Positions 25,861-35,951 of a stretch of 64,000 nt of DNA are shown here, in pieces. Position 1 is the first letter of the stretch; every line of letters begins with the position of its first letter. The notes beneath the pieces were generated by a model. The model searched no databases and was not told the DNA's origin. It was given only the letters and a program-made list of their open reading frames with translations. Origin of the DNA: Francisella adeliensis (GTDB lineage Bacteria; Pseudomonadota; Gammaproteobacteria; Francisellales; Francisellaceae); contig NZ_CP021781.1 in NCBI RefSeq assembly GCF_003290445.1, positions 1,612,001-1,676,000 of the forward strand, written 5' to 3'. Position numbers and translations under genes: made by a program.

Positions 25861-28800
25861 TTACTCCACCGCTTCAAATAATCCACTATATAAATCATCT
25901 AAGCTATCAAACTCATTGCAACTAGGATTATCTGGGTAAAACATAGCAAAATAAGGATTTTCTTCTAAAGAGTCAAAATTGTGCTCACTAGCTTCGACAA
26001 CTTTCTTCCATTCTTTGCTTTTATTGTTCTCATCTTTTGCGTTATAGACCACATCAGCCAATTTCAAATGTGAAAGCTTAGGAGTATTTAGTAACTGCTC
26101 TGCTAATTTTAGATATGTCAGCAACTCTTTTTCTGCTTGCTCTGGAGATATTTTTTGCTTAAGTGAAATTAATACTGAGCTTTGTTTTTCAGAATTAAAA
26201 TACATCTCGGCTTTCTCTATAGCTTTCCTATCATTGATAGCTTTTATCAAAACACTTAGATATAAAGAAAGTCTATCTTTTGGCTTAGCACCCTTAGATA
26301 CTCCATACACCTTGATATTATCTTCTTTATCAACACTAATATTTGCTGATAGATGATACTCACCTACAGTTGCTACTATAGGTTTTTTAGTACATTCTAC
26401 CAAGAGATTATTATCGACCATTCTTTGTAATTTTTCAGTCTCTTCGATAATTGTCGACTCTGTTAATGGTGATTGAGGCATTACTCCTGATAATTGAGTT
26501 CTAAGCTTAATATCCTCTAAACTTTGATTATCTAATAATGCTGATACGGTATCACCCTTAAACTGGTGCTTAACTAAGTTATTTACATCAAAAGGTTCTG
26601 AGTCTGATAGTTCATCCTCTGTTTGAGAAAAATATAAATGCAATGATGAACTACAAAAAGCTTTTAATGGGTCATCAAATATCTTAACTATCTCTCTAAT
26701 AGTAAGGTTTTTATCTAAAGTTGCTCTATGCTGGGTACTTTCACCTATACTTTGCTGATTATAAAAATCTATATTTTTCTTTTTGAGTAGCTTGAGCCAA
26801 TTTTTATCATAACTTTGATAATCGCCCTTTTTGTAGCACTTTTCACTAAATGGGTGTAGTGGATAGTGATAAATATCTTTTTCCTCAAAACCATAGTTTT
26901 TTTGCATATAATTAATCAATTCTTTAAGCACTAAACTTGCTTGTTGCTCGGCATTATTTTTGACGCTATTACCAATATAGCTAAGGTATAGGCTTTGCCT
27001 TGCTGAAATAATAGACTCTAAAAATAAATATCTGTCATTATCTTTGGTGGTTGTATCTCCTTTTTGGCGTGATTTTTGTGCCATAATATCAAAGTTAATC
27101 GAGTTCTCTTGGCGTGGAAATTGACCGCTATTTAATCCCAGCATTGCTACTACTTTAAATGGAATACTTCGCATCGGAGTCATCGAGCAAAATGTAACCT
27201 TACCTGTTAGGAAGTGGTTGTTTATTTCAGGTTCAGAAAATAAAGTACTCAAATAATATCTAACAATAGTTAAATCAAGCTTTTGATTAGCTGTAACCCC
27301 TGCTTGCTTGGTGCTTTCAACTAGCTTAACTATCGCATTTTCAATATATCTCTTTGCCTTAGAATCATCATCTGAAACTTCAAACAAAAGTTTAATATTT
27401 TTAACAAATAACTCCTGCCATTGCTCAACAGTTCTTGGCTCTTTCAAGTCTTCAGCAAAATCATTTAGCAACTCTAAAAGCTCATATACCGCACCTAGTT
27501 CAGCTATTTCTTTACCTTTAATGCTAGGTACAGTCATAAGTGTATTATCGTTAACTATCTCATGCTTGTCTGAGATACAAAATCCTAACAACAACCTATT
27601 TAAGCCCCATTGCCACGAGTAAGTTTTATTAGTATTACCAAGATTTCTATGGACACAAGCCTCTCTTAGCCAATACTCAATAGTTTCTATATCTGAGTTC
27701 TCTATGACAAACTTTCTTTGAATTGCCGGTACACTTAAAAACTCTAGTATTTTTGTAACCTCAAAGCTACTATCTGGAAGTTGAAGCAAATCTATAAAAC
27801 TAGAAATCAAAGGTTCTGAATCTTTTAGGGTTCTATCAGCTATTGAACAAGGTATCCTATTTTCATCATAATTTTTTGTAAATATGGAGCTAATATAAGG
27901 TGCATAATCCTCGATATTTGGACACATTACTAATATTTCTTTAGGCTTTAAATCTGGGTCTGTAGCAAACATATCTAAGAGTCTATCATGCAAAACCTGA
28001 ACTTCTCGCATTGGGCTATGACAAGAATGAATAGATATACTACTATCCTTATCGTGCATTTTTTTAGTGTTTAACTCAAGTAGATTTTGCTGAATAGAGC
28101 TAAGCATACTATCTGTAGAGATACTCTCCTCACTATTAACTGTGACTTCTAATGAGGATTTAAAATCACCATAAACTGTGACTTCGTGCTTAGTATCATT
28201 TTCTAGTATTTGACTAAAAAACTCTTTACCCTGCTGACCTAAATTTGCTAATAATGGCTGTAATTCAAAATCATCATTACCAAGCCAAACACTAACTTTA
28301 TCTTTACAAATATCGTACCAATACTGACTACATGGGTCGATATAAAGTATATGGATATTTATATATTCTGATAATTCAAAAATAAAATTTAAATTCTGGG
28401 GTGATATCGCATTTATACCAAAGATGTAAAGATCCTTAGGTAGATTAGTCGCATAAGCTCCTAGCTTTTCTAATGCCTTGGCTTGTACTTCCATTGGTGT
28501 ACTTGACTCTTGAGCTACTAGCTTTTGCCATAACTTCATCTGCCATGATTCATCATCAACAGTTTGAGTTTTATCAATACTTTCGCCAAGTTGCCATTTT
28601 TCTAACCAATCAGGACGAAATTTTATATATTTACTAAATATTTCACTAATTTTATTACTAAGCTGATAGCATTTTAGCTGATTAATCTCACCGTCTGAAA
28701 TCCAATAGTCATTTAAGCTACTATTGTCACTATCTGCGATAAACTCTTTAGATGAAATTATTGCATAAATTCTCCAAGTTAATATCTCTTTAGTATAAGC

Positions 28801-29058
28801 TTTTTTGGTTTCTTCAATTTTGGCTATTTTGCTACAAGTATTTACAATAAAACTATTTATCATATCAAAATTAAAGTTCATCGTAATTGAGCTTTTACTT
28901 GCCAACTCCATACTCAACCAATGTTGCATACCTCTACTACCAACTAAGACATTATTTTGGTCAAATATAGCTTTTCGCTCTTGGTTAAATTCAAGTAATT
29001 TTGCAAAAACTTCTACTAAATACTCAAGTTTATTTGATGGGTATGTATATAGTGCCAT
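25861..29058 (-). CDS. recC: RecBCD subunit RecC
   Basis: Inactive-helicase subunit of the RecBCD helicase-nuclease that splits strands and recognises Chi in E. coli. The 1065 residues are close to the family length. The N-terminus has NVLVGSRGMQHWLSMELA, the family's equivalent of motif Ia, then the inner HSCHSPMREVQVLHDRLL and MCPNIEDYAPYI, and FCSMTPMRSIPFKVVAMLGL in the middle. It is the last gene of the recB-recD-recC operon, 3 bases after recD. Confidence 0.94.
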   Translation of the reverse strand: MALYTYPSNKLEYLVEVFAKLLEFNQERKAIFDQNNVLVGSRGMQHWLSMELASKSSITMNFNFDMINSFIVNTCSKIAKIEETKKAYTKEILTWRIYAIISSKEFIADSDNSSLNDYWISDGEINQLKCYQLSNKISEIFSKYIKFRPDWLEKWQLGESIDKTQTVDDESWQMKLWQKLVAQESSTPMEVQAKALEKLGAYATNLPKDLYIFGINAISPQNLNFIFELSEYINIHILYIDPCSQYWYDICKDKVSVWLGNDDFELQPLLANLGQQGKEFFSQILENDTKHEVTVYGDFKSSLEVTVNSEESISTDSMLSSIQQNLLELNTKKMHDKDSSISIHSCHSPMREVQVLHDRLLDMFATDPDLKPKEILVMCPNIEDYAPYISSIFTKNYDENRIPCSIADRTLKDSEPLISSFIDLLQLPDSSFEVTKILEFLSVPAIQRKFVIENSDIETIEYWLREACVHRNLGNTNKTYSWQWGLNRLLLGFCISDKHEIVNDNTLMTVPSIKGKEIAELGAVYELLELLNDFAEDLKEPRTVEQWQELFVKNIKLLFEVSDDDSKAKRYIENAIVKLVESTKQAGVTANQKLDLTIVRYYLSTLFSEPEINNHFLTGKVTFCSMTPMRSIPFKVVAMLGLNSGQFPRQENSINFDIMAQKSRQKGDTTTKDNDRYLFLESIISARQSLYLSYIGNSVKNNAEQQASLVLKELINYMQKNYGFEEKDIYHYPLHPFSEKCYKKGDYQSYDKNWLKLLKKKNIDFYNQQSIGESTQHRATLDKNLTIREIVKIFDDPLKAFCSSSLHLYFSQTEDELSDSEPFDVNNLVKHQFKGDTVSALLDNQSLEDIKLRTQLSGVMPQSPLTESTIIEETEKLQRMVDNNLLVECTKKPIVATVGEYHLSANISVDKEDNIKVYGVSKGAKPKDRLSLYLSVLIKAINDRKAIEKAEMYFNSEKQSSVLISLKQKISPEQAEKELLTYLKLAEQLLNTPKLSHLKLADVVYNAKDENNKSKEWKKVVEASEHNFDSLEENPYFAMFYPDNPSCNEFDSLDDLYSGLFEAVE

Positions 29059-29061
29059 TTT

Positions 29062-30900
29062 TCAACTTTCCCCTATACTATCTGCTTTAGACTGAATATC
29101 TTGCATAATCTTACTTATATTTGAGTGCCTATTTACCTTTTTAACTACAGTTTGTTGCCAAGTTTTAGCACTAGTTCGGATATAAACCTTAGACTTAGCT
29201 CTAGTAATACCTGTATATAAAAGCTCTCTTGTTAGCAGTCTGTTAGGTTCATTTGGTAATATAATCGCTACATGGTCAAACTCTGAACCCTGTGTCTTAT
29301 GGATAGTCATTGCATACACTGTTTCATGCTTTGGTAGACGTGAAAGCCCTAGCTCTCGTAACTGTCCATCTCCTGCTTCAAAGTATGCTTTATCTCTCCA
29401 GATAACTCCAACATCACCATTAAACAGTCTTGAGTTATAGTCATTTACAATAATCATTATCGGCTTACCATGATAACTAAACGCTTCATTTTGATTTAAA
29501 TACCTAGCTATTTTCTGATTTATAATTTGTGTGCCTGTAGCTATATTTCTATTAGCGACTAATACTCTAAATTGTTTTAGAATTTCTAATGCTTGCTGTG
29601 GGCTTTCGGCTGTTTGAATTTTCTTAAACTCTGGTAGACAGACATTTTTGATAAAATCTTCAACTTGTTTATCATAATTTCTAGTTTCTAGTATTTGGTA
29701 ATCTATATGGGCATTTAACTGATAATTTCTCACATCTCCACTTATCACATCTTTAGCTATAGCTAAAATATCTTGGCTATCTGTACGATAACTTTTTTGT
29801 AAAAATGTTGTAAAATCATAAGCTTTAGTGGATGTTTCAAAAGTATAATTACAAACCTCTTTAAGATATTCTACTGTATACTTTGTATAATGATTTACAT
29901 CGCAAGCTTTAGCAAGCTCTGCCAATATATTTCCTGTTTCAACTGATGGTAGTTGATTTACATCGCCAAGTAATACAAGTTTACAGCAACCCTTTATAGC
30001 TCTAATAATATACATAAATGAGTTTATATCTATCATTGAGGCTTCATCAACTATCAACACATCACAATTAGATTTACGCTCTTGGTTGTACTTTATATAG
30101 TTTGAGTTTGGTCGCATTCCTAAGAATCTATGTAGCGTTTTAGCCTCTGTTGGTAAAACATCCGTATCTAAGTTTTGATTAGCATCTTTAAAGCTAGCTA
30201 TAGACTCTTTTAAGCGTTGTGAAGCTTTACCAGTTGGTGCTATCATCTGTATATCTAAGCATTTATTTGATAACTGTTGTAGTGCAAGTATAAGTTTAGC
30301 AACTGTGGTTGTTTTACCTGTCCCAGGTCCTCCAGATATTATGCTAAAATTATCCTTTATACTTTTTGCTACAGCGACTTTTTGCCAATCGACTTCTTTA
30401 GTTTCAGCAAAAAAAGCATCTAGTATAGCTTTAATTTGCTCATTAGATTGTTGCGTTTCTTGCGCCTTAGAATGTGTATTTAAAGCTCTAGCTACTAGAT
30501 TGCTCGCTATCTCATTTTCAAACAACCATAGTCTGTTTATATACAAACAATCATAGTGAAAGCTAATCGGTGATTTTTCATCCAATGTTAAGCTAGTTAC
30601 TATACTTTTAAGAATATCAATATCGGCAAACTCAAACCCTGCTTTTATCTCGGCTACCTGGTTGTCTTCGCTATCTTCCTTAGTATTCCAGAGAGTTTTG
30701 TTTGCTATTTTATTTAGTGGTAAGCAAGTGTGTCCATCACTATAGTACTTTTGTAGGCACATTAGTAGGTGGAAAAGCTGTGTATTATCCGATTTATCTA
30801 TGTTCTCAAAAAATTCAAAAACCTGCTTTGCAAAGAAATAATCAATAGCTTCTAAATTATCTAAATACTTTTTTGCTTGAGCGTAACTACCATAAATCAT
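29062..30900 (-). CDS. recD: RecBCD subunit RecD
   Basis: 5'-3' helicase subunit of RecBCD. The 612 residues contain Walker A GGPGTGKT (190-197), DVLIVDEASMID (Walker B), LLGDVNQLPSVETG (motif III), an RTDSQDILAIA segment after KSY, and AMTIHKTQGSEFDHV (motif V). Its start overlaps the recB stop (TAATG), so translation is coupled. The N-terminal roughly 150 residues are the RecB-interacting part. Confidence 0.95.
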   Translation of the reverse strand: MIYGSYAQAKKYLDNLEAIDYFFAKQVFEFFENIDKSDNTQLFHLLMCLQKYYSDGHTCLPLNKIANKTLWNTKEDSEDNQVAEIKAGFEFADIDILKSIVTSLTLDEKSPISFHYDCLYINRLWLFENEIASNLVARALNTHSKAQETQQSNEQIKAILDAFFAETKEVDWQKVAVAKSIKDNFSIISGGPGTGKTTTVAKLILALQQLSNKCLDIQMIAPTGKASQRLKESIASFKDANQNLDTDVLPTEAKTLHRFLGMRPNSNYIKYNQERKSNCDVLIVDEASMIDINSFMYIIRAIKGCCKLVLLGDVNQLPSVETGNILAELAKACDVNHYTKYTVEYLKEVCNYTFETSTKAYDFTTFLQKSYRTDSQDILAIAKDVISGDVRNYQLNAHIDYQILETRNYDKQVEDFIKNVCLPEFKKIQTAESPQQALEILKQFRVLVANRNIATGTQIINQKIARYLNQNEAFSYHGKPIMIIVNDYNSRLFNGDVGVIWRDKAYFEAGDGQLRELGLSRLPKHETVYAMTIHKTQGSEFDHVAIILPNEPNRLLTRELLYTGITRAKSKVYIRTSAKTWQQTVVKKVNRHSNISKIMQDIQSKADSIGES

Positions 30901-33900
30901 TATTTACCTCCCCTAAACAGACTATCTAACTCTAGCACTCTTTTTTTGTTGAGCTTTTTACTATAAACACCAGCTCCACTTTTCATTCCTCTAAGGTAAA
31001 AATAGTAAACTCCGCCAAAATCCTTATCAAAATCATAGTCTTTTTTATTGATACTAAGATAACGGTGCAATGCCACACAATATATAAGATACTGTAAATC
31101 ATAAAAACTTGATTGATTTTTAGCTGACATTTTCTCTTGCGTATAATCTTCTAACTTATCGCCTAAATAATTTGACTTATAATCAGCTACAAAAAATCTA
31201 TCATTATGTGTAAATATCAAATCTATAAAACCGTGTAACATGCCATGTAACTTAGCGTTATTTGGTAGTTCTGTTTGCTCACCACGATAGTTTGATAGTA
31301 CTCCCGCAAGCTTATTCTTCCATAAATTTTGATTATCTATTGGGAAGTAAAACTCTGGCTCCTTAAGTACTTGAGATGGTGCTAAATCTTTAAGGCAAAA
31401 ACTTTGCCCACCATACAAACTGCAAATAGGTGCATCTAAACATTCATCAAGCCATAATTTTATATCTTGTGCTTCTGCTTTGTCACTTACAGCACCTAGA
31501 TTTTTACCTATAAATTCGTTTACTTTCTCTATCGTTACACCTTCAAAAAAATCAGACTCTTCTAGCACTCCATGAAGCAAATTACCAATATCACTACCTT
31601 TATTTGCAGTAAATCTATACTCTAACTCTTTTTTATTTGTAGTATTTACAGCCTCATCAACGACTTCATCCGAGCTTTTATCATCTTGTGTGTATTCATA
31701 CGGTTTGTTATCTCTGACCATTGATGAAAATGATAACATCCCCCAAGAATTTTCAATTTTAGTATTAAAATCTTTTGCTTCTAGCTTATCTTTACCAATA
31801 TGATTAGTAATTTGTAACTTAGTCTTTTTGACCTCATCAAAATTGATAACTCTACTATGACTTTCTTGATTTTGAGTGATATTCTCTAATAAAGTCTGCC
31901 ACTCATCTTTAGGGTTAAAACCTACAAATTGGGCCAATGAAGATTTATCACATTTATCAAAATTTGCTACACCAATATAACAGCGTTGTGACGCTCTCGT
32001 GATAGCTACATAAAGTAGCCGTTGTGATTCTTCTATAATTTCATTATCAACCTGTTTTTTCACCAAATCATCTTTACCGATATAATGAACAGTTTCTTGA
32101 GATTTTTGGTTATAGTATTTATTTATATCTTTAGCATTAAATGCTTTTGGATTCACTGCTGTTATAAATGGCACAAAAACAACCGGATACTCAAGCCCTT
32201 TTGAACCATGTATTGTAACTATCTTGATAAGATTAGAATCACTTTCTAAACGAAGTGTATTTTCTTCATTACTAGACTTATTATGTAATTTATCTTTGTA
32301 CCACTTTATAAGTTGGAATGATTGTTTATATCTATTTTCAGCTACTTTTAGCAATTCTGCTATGTGTAAAATATTCGTCAATGCTCGCGCATTTTGCTCT
32401 ACTCTTGGAGCATATTGGTTATGTAATATCTCAAGTAACATCGACATTATACCTTCTTTCTTCCAAGTATTTCTTAGCTTAAATGCCTCATCTTTCGCTC
32501 TGTCCCAAATTGCAGGATTTTCTTCATCAAGAAACTGGCTAAACTTTTCGGCTGTACCACCAAACAAACTAGTCGAGTGTGCTTGTTTTAACATACTGTC
32601 ATTTTCTAGTTCATTTATTCCTGTTAGCACTTTTAAGACTTCTTCAGCTTCGACACTCTGATAAATACTATCTCGCTGACTTAGATAAACTGAGCTTAAC
32701 CCAATCTCTTGTAGTGCTTTTTTTGTAGCATTTGCTTGCTTGTTATTTTGTACAAGTATAGCTATATCTGACTCTTTAACCTTATTTGTATTTAGTAGTC
32801 TTACAATCTCATTAGCAGTCCATTGAGATAGTACTTTCCTACCATTATCAGCTGAAACTTTTTCTTCATCATAAACAAAGTAGTTCATCGCCTTAAAATC
32901 ATCATCAAACTCTATAAGCTCTTTATTTACTTTAGCATTTTTTGTACTTTTGATAAGCTGATAGCTTATACCATCACTAAAGACATTATTATCTTCGATA
33001 GTTTCAAAATCATCTGGAGTATAATTTTTAGTGTAAAAAAGTCTGTTATATGAACTAACTATACCAGCTGTACTTCGCCAATTTGTATCCATACTCCAAC
33101 TATATTCAGCACTTTTTTTTGCCTTTAAATATGTAAAAATATCTCCACCCCTAAAGCCATAAATAGCCTGCTTAGGGTCTCCTATCATTAACAGTAATGG
33201 CTCATTAGTTGACTTATCATGTCCATTTAAAGAGGTATTTTTTGAATATTCATTCATACTATTGAGATTCCCACCTGCGCGGGAATGACTGATAGTATTA
33301 GGGTTTTGATTGTCAATCGAAGTGTCGTTACCAATCGTTTTTGCTAATGGATACAGCTTATCTAATATCTCATACTGAATAACATCTGTATCTTGAAACT
33401 CATCTATTAAAGCTACTGGGTACTCTTTTTGAAGTATCTCAACTAACTCAGGTGATTTGTAAACTGCATCGCGTAGTTTTACAACTAAATCATCAAAATC
33501 TAGCACCGACTTTTTAGCCTTTGCTTCAATAAAATTTGCTCGGATTTCTTGGCATATATCTGTGACTATTTTATATATCTTATTTTGATAAATTTGTACT
33601 GAGAGATCCTTTAAATTTTTTATACCCATAAAAAGAGGTTTTATTTCATCTCCTCTGATTTTACCTCCATTAGTAACTATTGATATATCTTGTGGGAAAG
33701 TAAGCTCATCATTTTTTAACCACTCTAACACCTTTTGATACTCCTCAACCCTAGCACCCTCTGGCTCTTTTGCCTTCTTTGCTTTGGCTAAAAATTCATC
33801 AATAACACTTGGTTTTTTCTCAAACAAATTTAATTGCTCTAGTTTCTGTATCTTAAAATCTTCTAAACTAAAGTACTTTGGCACTTCAATATCATAATTT

Positions 33901-34490
33901 GACTTAACTACATCTTTAAAACCCTTTTTACCTAAGAATCTCTCTGGAGTATGCCATTTCTGTGACTGCAGCAATTTAAACTTTTCTTTATCAGTATTTA
34001 TATATTTTCTAAAATAATCTTCAACAACTTCAAGCAATATATCATCAGTATCTACTTCCATAGATACATCCATCTCTAAACCACTTGTAAAAGCCTGCTG
34101 AGATAATACTCGCTTACAAAAACCATGAATAGTAAATATCGCTGCTTCATCTATTTCTAACAGTGCTTTTTTGAGAGTTTTATACTTAAGCTCTTGCTCT
34201 TCTGTTCTGATATTTTTATCTAAATCGTCAATAAGATTTGTATCTTTTGCTGATATTGTGCCATCAAAATATTTAAGCTCCTCGCGAATCTTCTCTTCAA
34301 CCCGACTGATAATCTCTTGTGTAGCATCTTTGGTAAATGTCATCACAAGGATATTTTCAGGTGAAAGCTCTTTTTCTAATAATAATCGAATATAAAGCTC
34401 TGTGATATTGTAAGTCTTACCAGTACCAGCACTTGCTTCGATAATGTGGCGACCTTGTAATGGTATTGTCTTTGGGTCTAGGTTTTTCAT
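30900..34490 (-). CDS. recB: RecBCD subunit RecB (helicase-nuclease)
   Basis: 3'-5' helicase and nuclease subunit. The 1196 residues hold Walker A SAGTGKT (20-26), DEFQDTD (motif II), GDPKQAIYGFRGGD (motif III), VTIHGSKGLEYPVV (motif V) and LYVAITRASQRC (motif VI). The C-terminal nuclease domain has HGFIDLIF and VADYKSNYLG, with the catalytic D-D-K pattern. Between motifs II and III about 40 residues are extra, including SHSRAGGNL, which is encoded by a palindromic DNA repeat at 33256-33298 (separate entry). The start overlaps the upstream FUSC-like gene by 4 bases (ATGA). Confidence 0.96.
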   Translation of the reverse strand: MKNLDPKTIPLQGRHIIEASAGTGKTYNITELYIRLLLEKELSPENILVMTFTKDATQEIISRVEEKIREELKYFDGTISAKDTNLIDDLDKNIRTEEQELKYKTLKKALLEIDEAAIFTIHGFCKRVLSQQAFTSGLEMDVSMEVDTDDILLEVVEDYFRKYINTDKEKFKLLQSQKWHTPERFLGKKGFKDVVKSNYDIEVPKYFSLEDFKIQKLEQLNLFEKKPSVIDEFLAKAKKAKEPEGARVEEYQKVLEWLKNDELTFPQDISIVTNGGKIRGDEIKPLFMGIKNLKDLSVQIYQNKIYKIVTDICQEIRANFIEAKAKKSVLDFDDLVVKLRDAVYKSPELVEILQKEYPVALIDEFQDTDVIQYEILDKLYPLAKTIGNDTSIDNQNPNTISHSRAGGNLNSMNEYSKNTSLNGHDKSTNEPLLLMIGDPKQAIYGFRGGDIFTYLKAKKSAEYSWSMDTNWRSTAGIVSSYNRLFYTKNYTPDDFETIEDNNVFSDGISYQLIKSTKNAKVNKELIEFDDDFKAMNYFVYDEEKVSADNGRKVLSQWTANEIVRLLNTNKVKESDIAILVQNNKQANATKKALQEIGLSSVYLSQRDSIYQSVEAEEVLKVLTGINELENDSMLKQAHSTSLFGGTAEKFSQFLDEENPAIWDRAKDEAFKLRNTWKKEGIMSMLLEILHNQYAPRVEQNARALTNILHIAELLKVAENRYKQSFQLIKWYKDKLHNKSSNEENTLRLESDSNLIKIVTIHGSKGLEYPVVFVPFITAVNPKAFNAKDINKYYNQKSQETVHYIGKDDLVKKQVDNEIIEESQRLLYVAITRASQRCYIGVANFDKCDKSSLAQFVGFNPKDEWQTLLENITQNQESHSRVINFDEVKKTKLQITNHIGKDKLEAKDFNTKIENSWGMLSFSSMVRDNKPYEYTQDDKSSDEVVDEAVNTTNKKELEYRFTANKGSDIGNLLHGVLEESDFFEGVTIEKVNEFIGKNLGAVSDKAEAQDIKLWLDECLDAPICSLYGGQSFCLKDLAPSQVLKEPEFYFPIDNQNLWKNKLAGVLSNYRGEQTELPNNAKLHGMLHGFIDLIFTHNDRFFVADYKSNYLGDKLEDYTQEKMSAKNQSSFYDLQYLIYCVALHRYLSINKKDYDFDKDFGGVYYFYLRGMKSGAGVYSKKLNKKRVLELDSLFRGGK
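33256..33298. repeat. Palindromic repeat inserted in frame within recB
   Basis: A two-layer dyad: outer arms ATACTAT (33256-33262) and ATAGTAT (33292-33298), inner arms ATTCCC (33267-33272) and GGGAAT (33281-33286), with a GC-rich centre. On the minus strand it reads CATTCCCGCGCAGGTGGGAAT, the form of widespread dispersed palindromes, and it is translated as part of RecB residues about 398-412. Confidence 0.75.
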
Positions 34491-34990
34491 TCGTCAATTC
34501 TTATTTTAAAAATTCTACTAATAAATATAAAAAATAAAGCTACAACTGTCCCTGTAAAAGTTTCAACCAACCGTAAACTCATATTTAAAAATGGTGCAAA
34601 ATGAGGTTGATATAAGCCTAAAGCGACAATTACTCCTGCACTAGCACTACTCATTTTTATAGCATTTTCATAGTTAAAGCTAATTGTAAGCAACACACTT
34701 ATTGCAACTGCTAAAATCATCACATAATAATGATACCCTAACATATATGTAAACAAAAAAGCTGTTATGCCTCCAATAACTGACCCCATAAATATTTCTA
34801 TAGATGCTAAGTATGAATTTTTAATACTAAACTGTAATATTGCTGATGCTGTAATTAAACACCAAAATCCACCTATAACAGATTCTCCTCTATGCAATAA
34901 ACCCGATATATAAAAACCCAATATAAAACATATACACGCCGCTATCGCTATCTCTAAACTTATATAAATATCTTTATAAATTTTATTCAT
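34487..34990 (-). CDS. FUSC-like inner-membrane protein
   Basis: A 167-residue protein with five or six predicted membrane helices. The pattern ESVIGGFWCLITASAILQ and the later GSVIGGITAFLFTYMLGYHYYVM matches the N-terminal membrane half of the FUSC/aromatic acid exporter (ArAE) families. Full exporters also have a cytoplasmic half, absent here, so the transport role is unproven. Its last four bases overlap the recB start (ATGA), tying it to the rec operon. Confidence 0.75.
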   Translation of the reverse strand: MNKIYKDIYISLEIAIAACICFILGFYISGLLHRGESVIGGFWCLITASAILQFSIKNSYLASIEIFMGSVIGGITAFLFTYMLGYHYYVMILAVAISVLLTISFNYENAIKMSSASAGVIVALGLYQPHFAPFLNMSLRLVETFTGTVVALFFIFISRIFKIRIDE

Positions 34991-35069
34991 TTTATTTAAC
35001 CTATCAGAATTGCTTTTCGTTGCTATGCAAGGTACTTCTACAAAAGAAAACTACAAATATTTCATCATA

Positions 35070-35642
35070 CTACAACCAAATCACCTCTACTTTCCATCCT
35101 AGTGGCTGATACTGTTTATTCATTAAGCTAACAAATTTATTCTTTGCCTGCTCAATATGCTTTTGTGAAGATGCGATACTATCAGTAAGCTTTTGAACTT
35201 CTTTATATGCTATATTTGCTAGTTTATCATCAGGGTCAGTGTTTATAACCCCTAATCTAGGCAATACCTTAAATGTATATGCTTGCCTACTTAGCTGCTT
35301 AGTTTTATCAAAATCTATTGTAATGGATGTTACTCTAGGAGGCTTAACTCTTAACGTTATAGTCTTATCTTTTTCATCTATTTTGATATTAGCTTTATCA
35401 ATATTTGTCGATAAAATAGCTGATGATTCATAGTTATAGTTTGCGGTATTTTCAACTAGCATGCCATCATCAGATACATATAAAGAATTACCACTAACTA
35501 CAACTTTTAAAGTAGCTAATTCACCAATTTTTTGGATGCTAATAGTTGTTGGGACTATCTCGCTGTTTCTCTTATTCATAACAAACGATGCTACGATTAT
35601 CAATGCTACAACAATGAGAATATACTTTAAGAATTTAAACAT
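35070..35642 (-). CDS. DUF4230-like membrane-anchored protein
   Basis: A 190-residue protein with one N-terminal membrane helix (about 5-23) and a soluble, beta-rich periplasmic part. ISIQKIGELATLKVVVSG resembles the DUF4230 opening, where 'eigeLat' is conserved, and the late segment AYKEVQKLTDSIASSQKHIEQAK forms a helix as in that family. Function unknown. It lies 79 bases upstream of the FUSC-like gene on the same strand and may be transcribed with the rec genes. Confidence 0.7.
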   Translation of the reverse strand: MFKFLKYILIVVALIIVASFVMNKRNSEIVPTTISIQKIGELATLKVVVSGNSLYVSDDGMLVENTANYNYESSAILSTNIDKANIKIDEKDKTITLRVKPPRVTSITIDFDKTKQLSRQAYTFKVLPRLGVINTDPDDKLANIAYKEVQKLTDSIASSQKHIEQAKNKFVSLMNKQYQPLGWKVEVIWL

Positions 35643-35652
35643 CTATACCCCC

Positions 35653-35709
35653 CTACAAAAAAAGTAAAGCTAGTATAATCAATATTATCAGTATCGCTAC
35701 ATATCGCAT
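35653..35709 (-). CDS. Possible 18-residue hydrophobic peptide upstream of the DUF4230-like gene
   Basis: ATG at 35709, 18 codons, stop at 35653: MRYVAILIILIILALLFL. It is preceded by AAAGG at about 9 bases and ends 10 bases before the next gene's ATG. The composition is a single membrane helix, like KdpF-type small proteins. AT-rich DNA readily gives such short ORFs, so the call is tentative. Confidence 0.35.
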   Translation of the reverse strand: MRYVAILIILIILALLFL

Positions 35710-35881
35710 TTTTTGTTACCTTTATAAATTATCTGCAAGATATATAGATTATTATAACCACTAACAAACACTTTTAACTCACATAACTACAAAAAAATTA
35801 AAATGATTGAGATAACTATAAAGTTTAGATCAATGAATTTTTGTAATAATACAGACGTTATTCTTTCTCATCCTACAGAAA
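35710..35881. other. Gene-free stretch between the DUF4230-like gene and the tRNA-Leu terminator
   Basis: I see no gene. It must carry the promoter of the minus-strand DUF4230-like gene; no clear -35/-10 pair stands out. Confidence 0.4.
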
Positions 35882-35926
35882 CAAAAAAGCCCTCAACTCC
35901 TCTGTGAAATAAGGAATCGAAGGCTT
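35882..35926 (-). terminator. Terminator after tRNA-Leu(CAA)
   Basis: On the minus strand AAGCCTTCGATTCC (35926-35913) pairs over 14 positions, three of them G-U wobbles, with GGAGTTGAGGGCTT (35900-35887), then a T run. The loop shares TTTCACA with the terminator at 12703-12746. Confidence 0.8.
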
Positions 35927-35931
35927 AATGT

Positions 35932-35949
35932 TATACTACTAATAGTATA
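35932..35949. repeat. Small palindrome in the tRNA-Leu(CAA) trailer
   Basis: TATACTA at 35932-35938 is the reverse complement of TAGTATA at 35943-35949. It occupies the same position, between tRNA and terminator, as the palindrome after tRNA-Leu(UAA). Confidence 0.6.
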
Positions 35950-35951
35950 TC

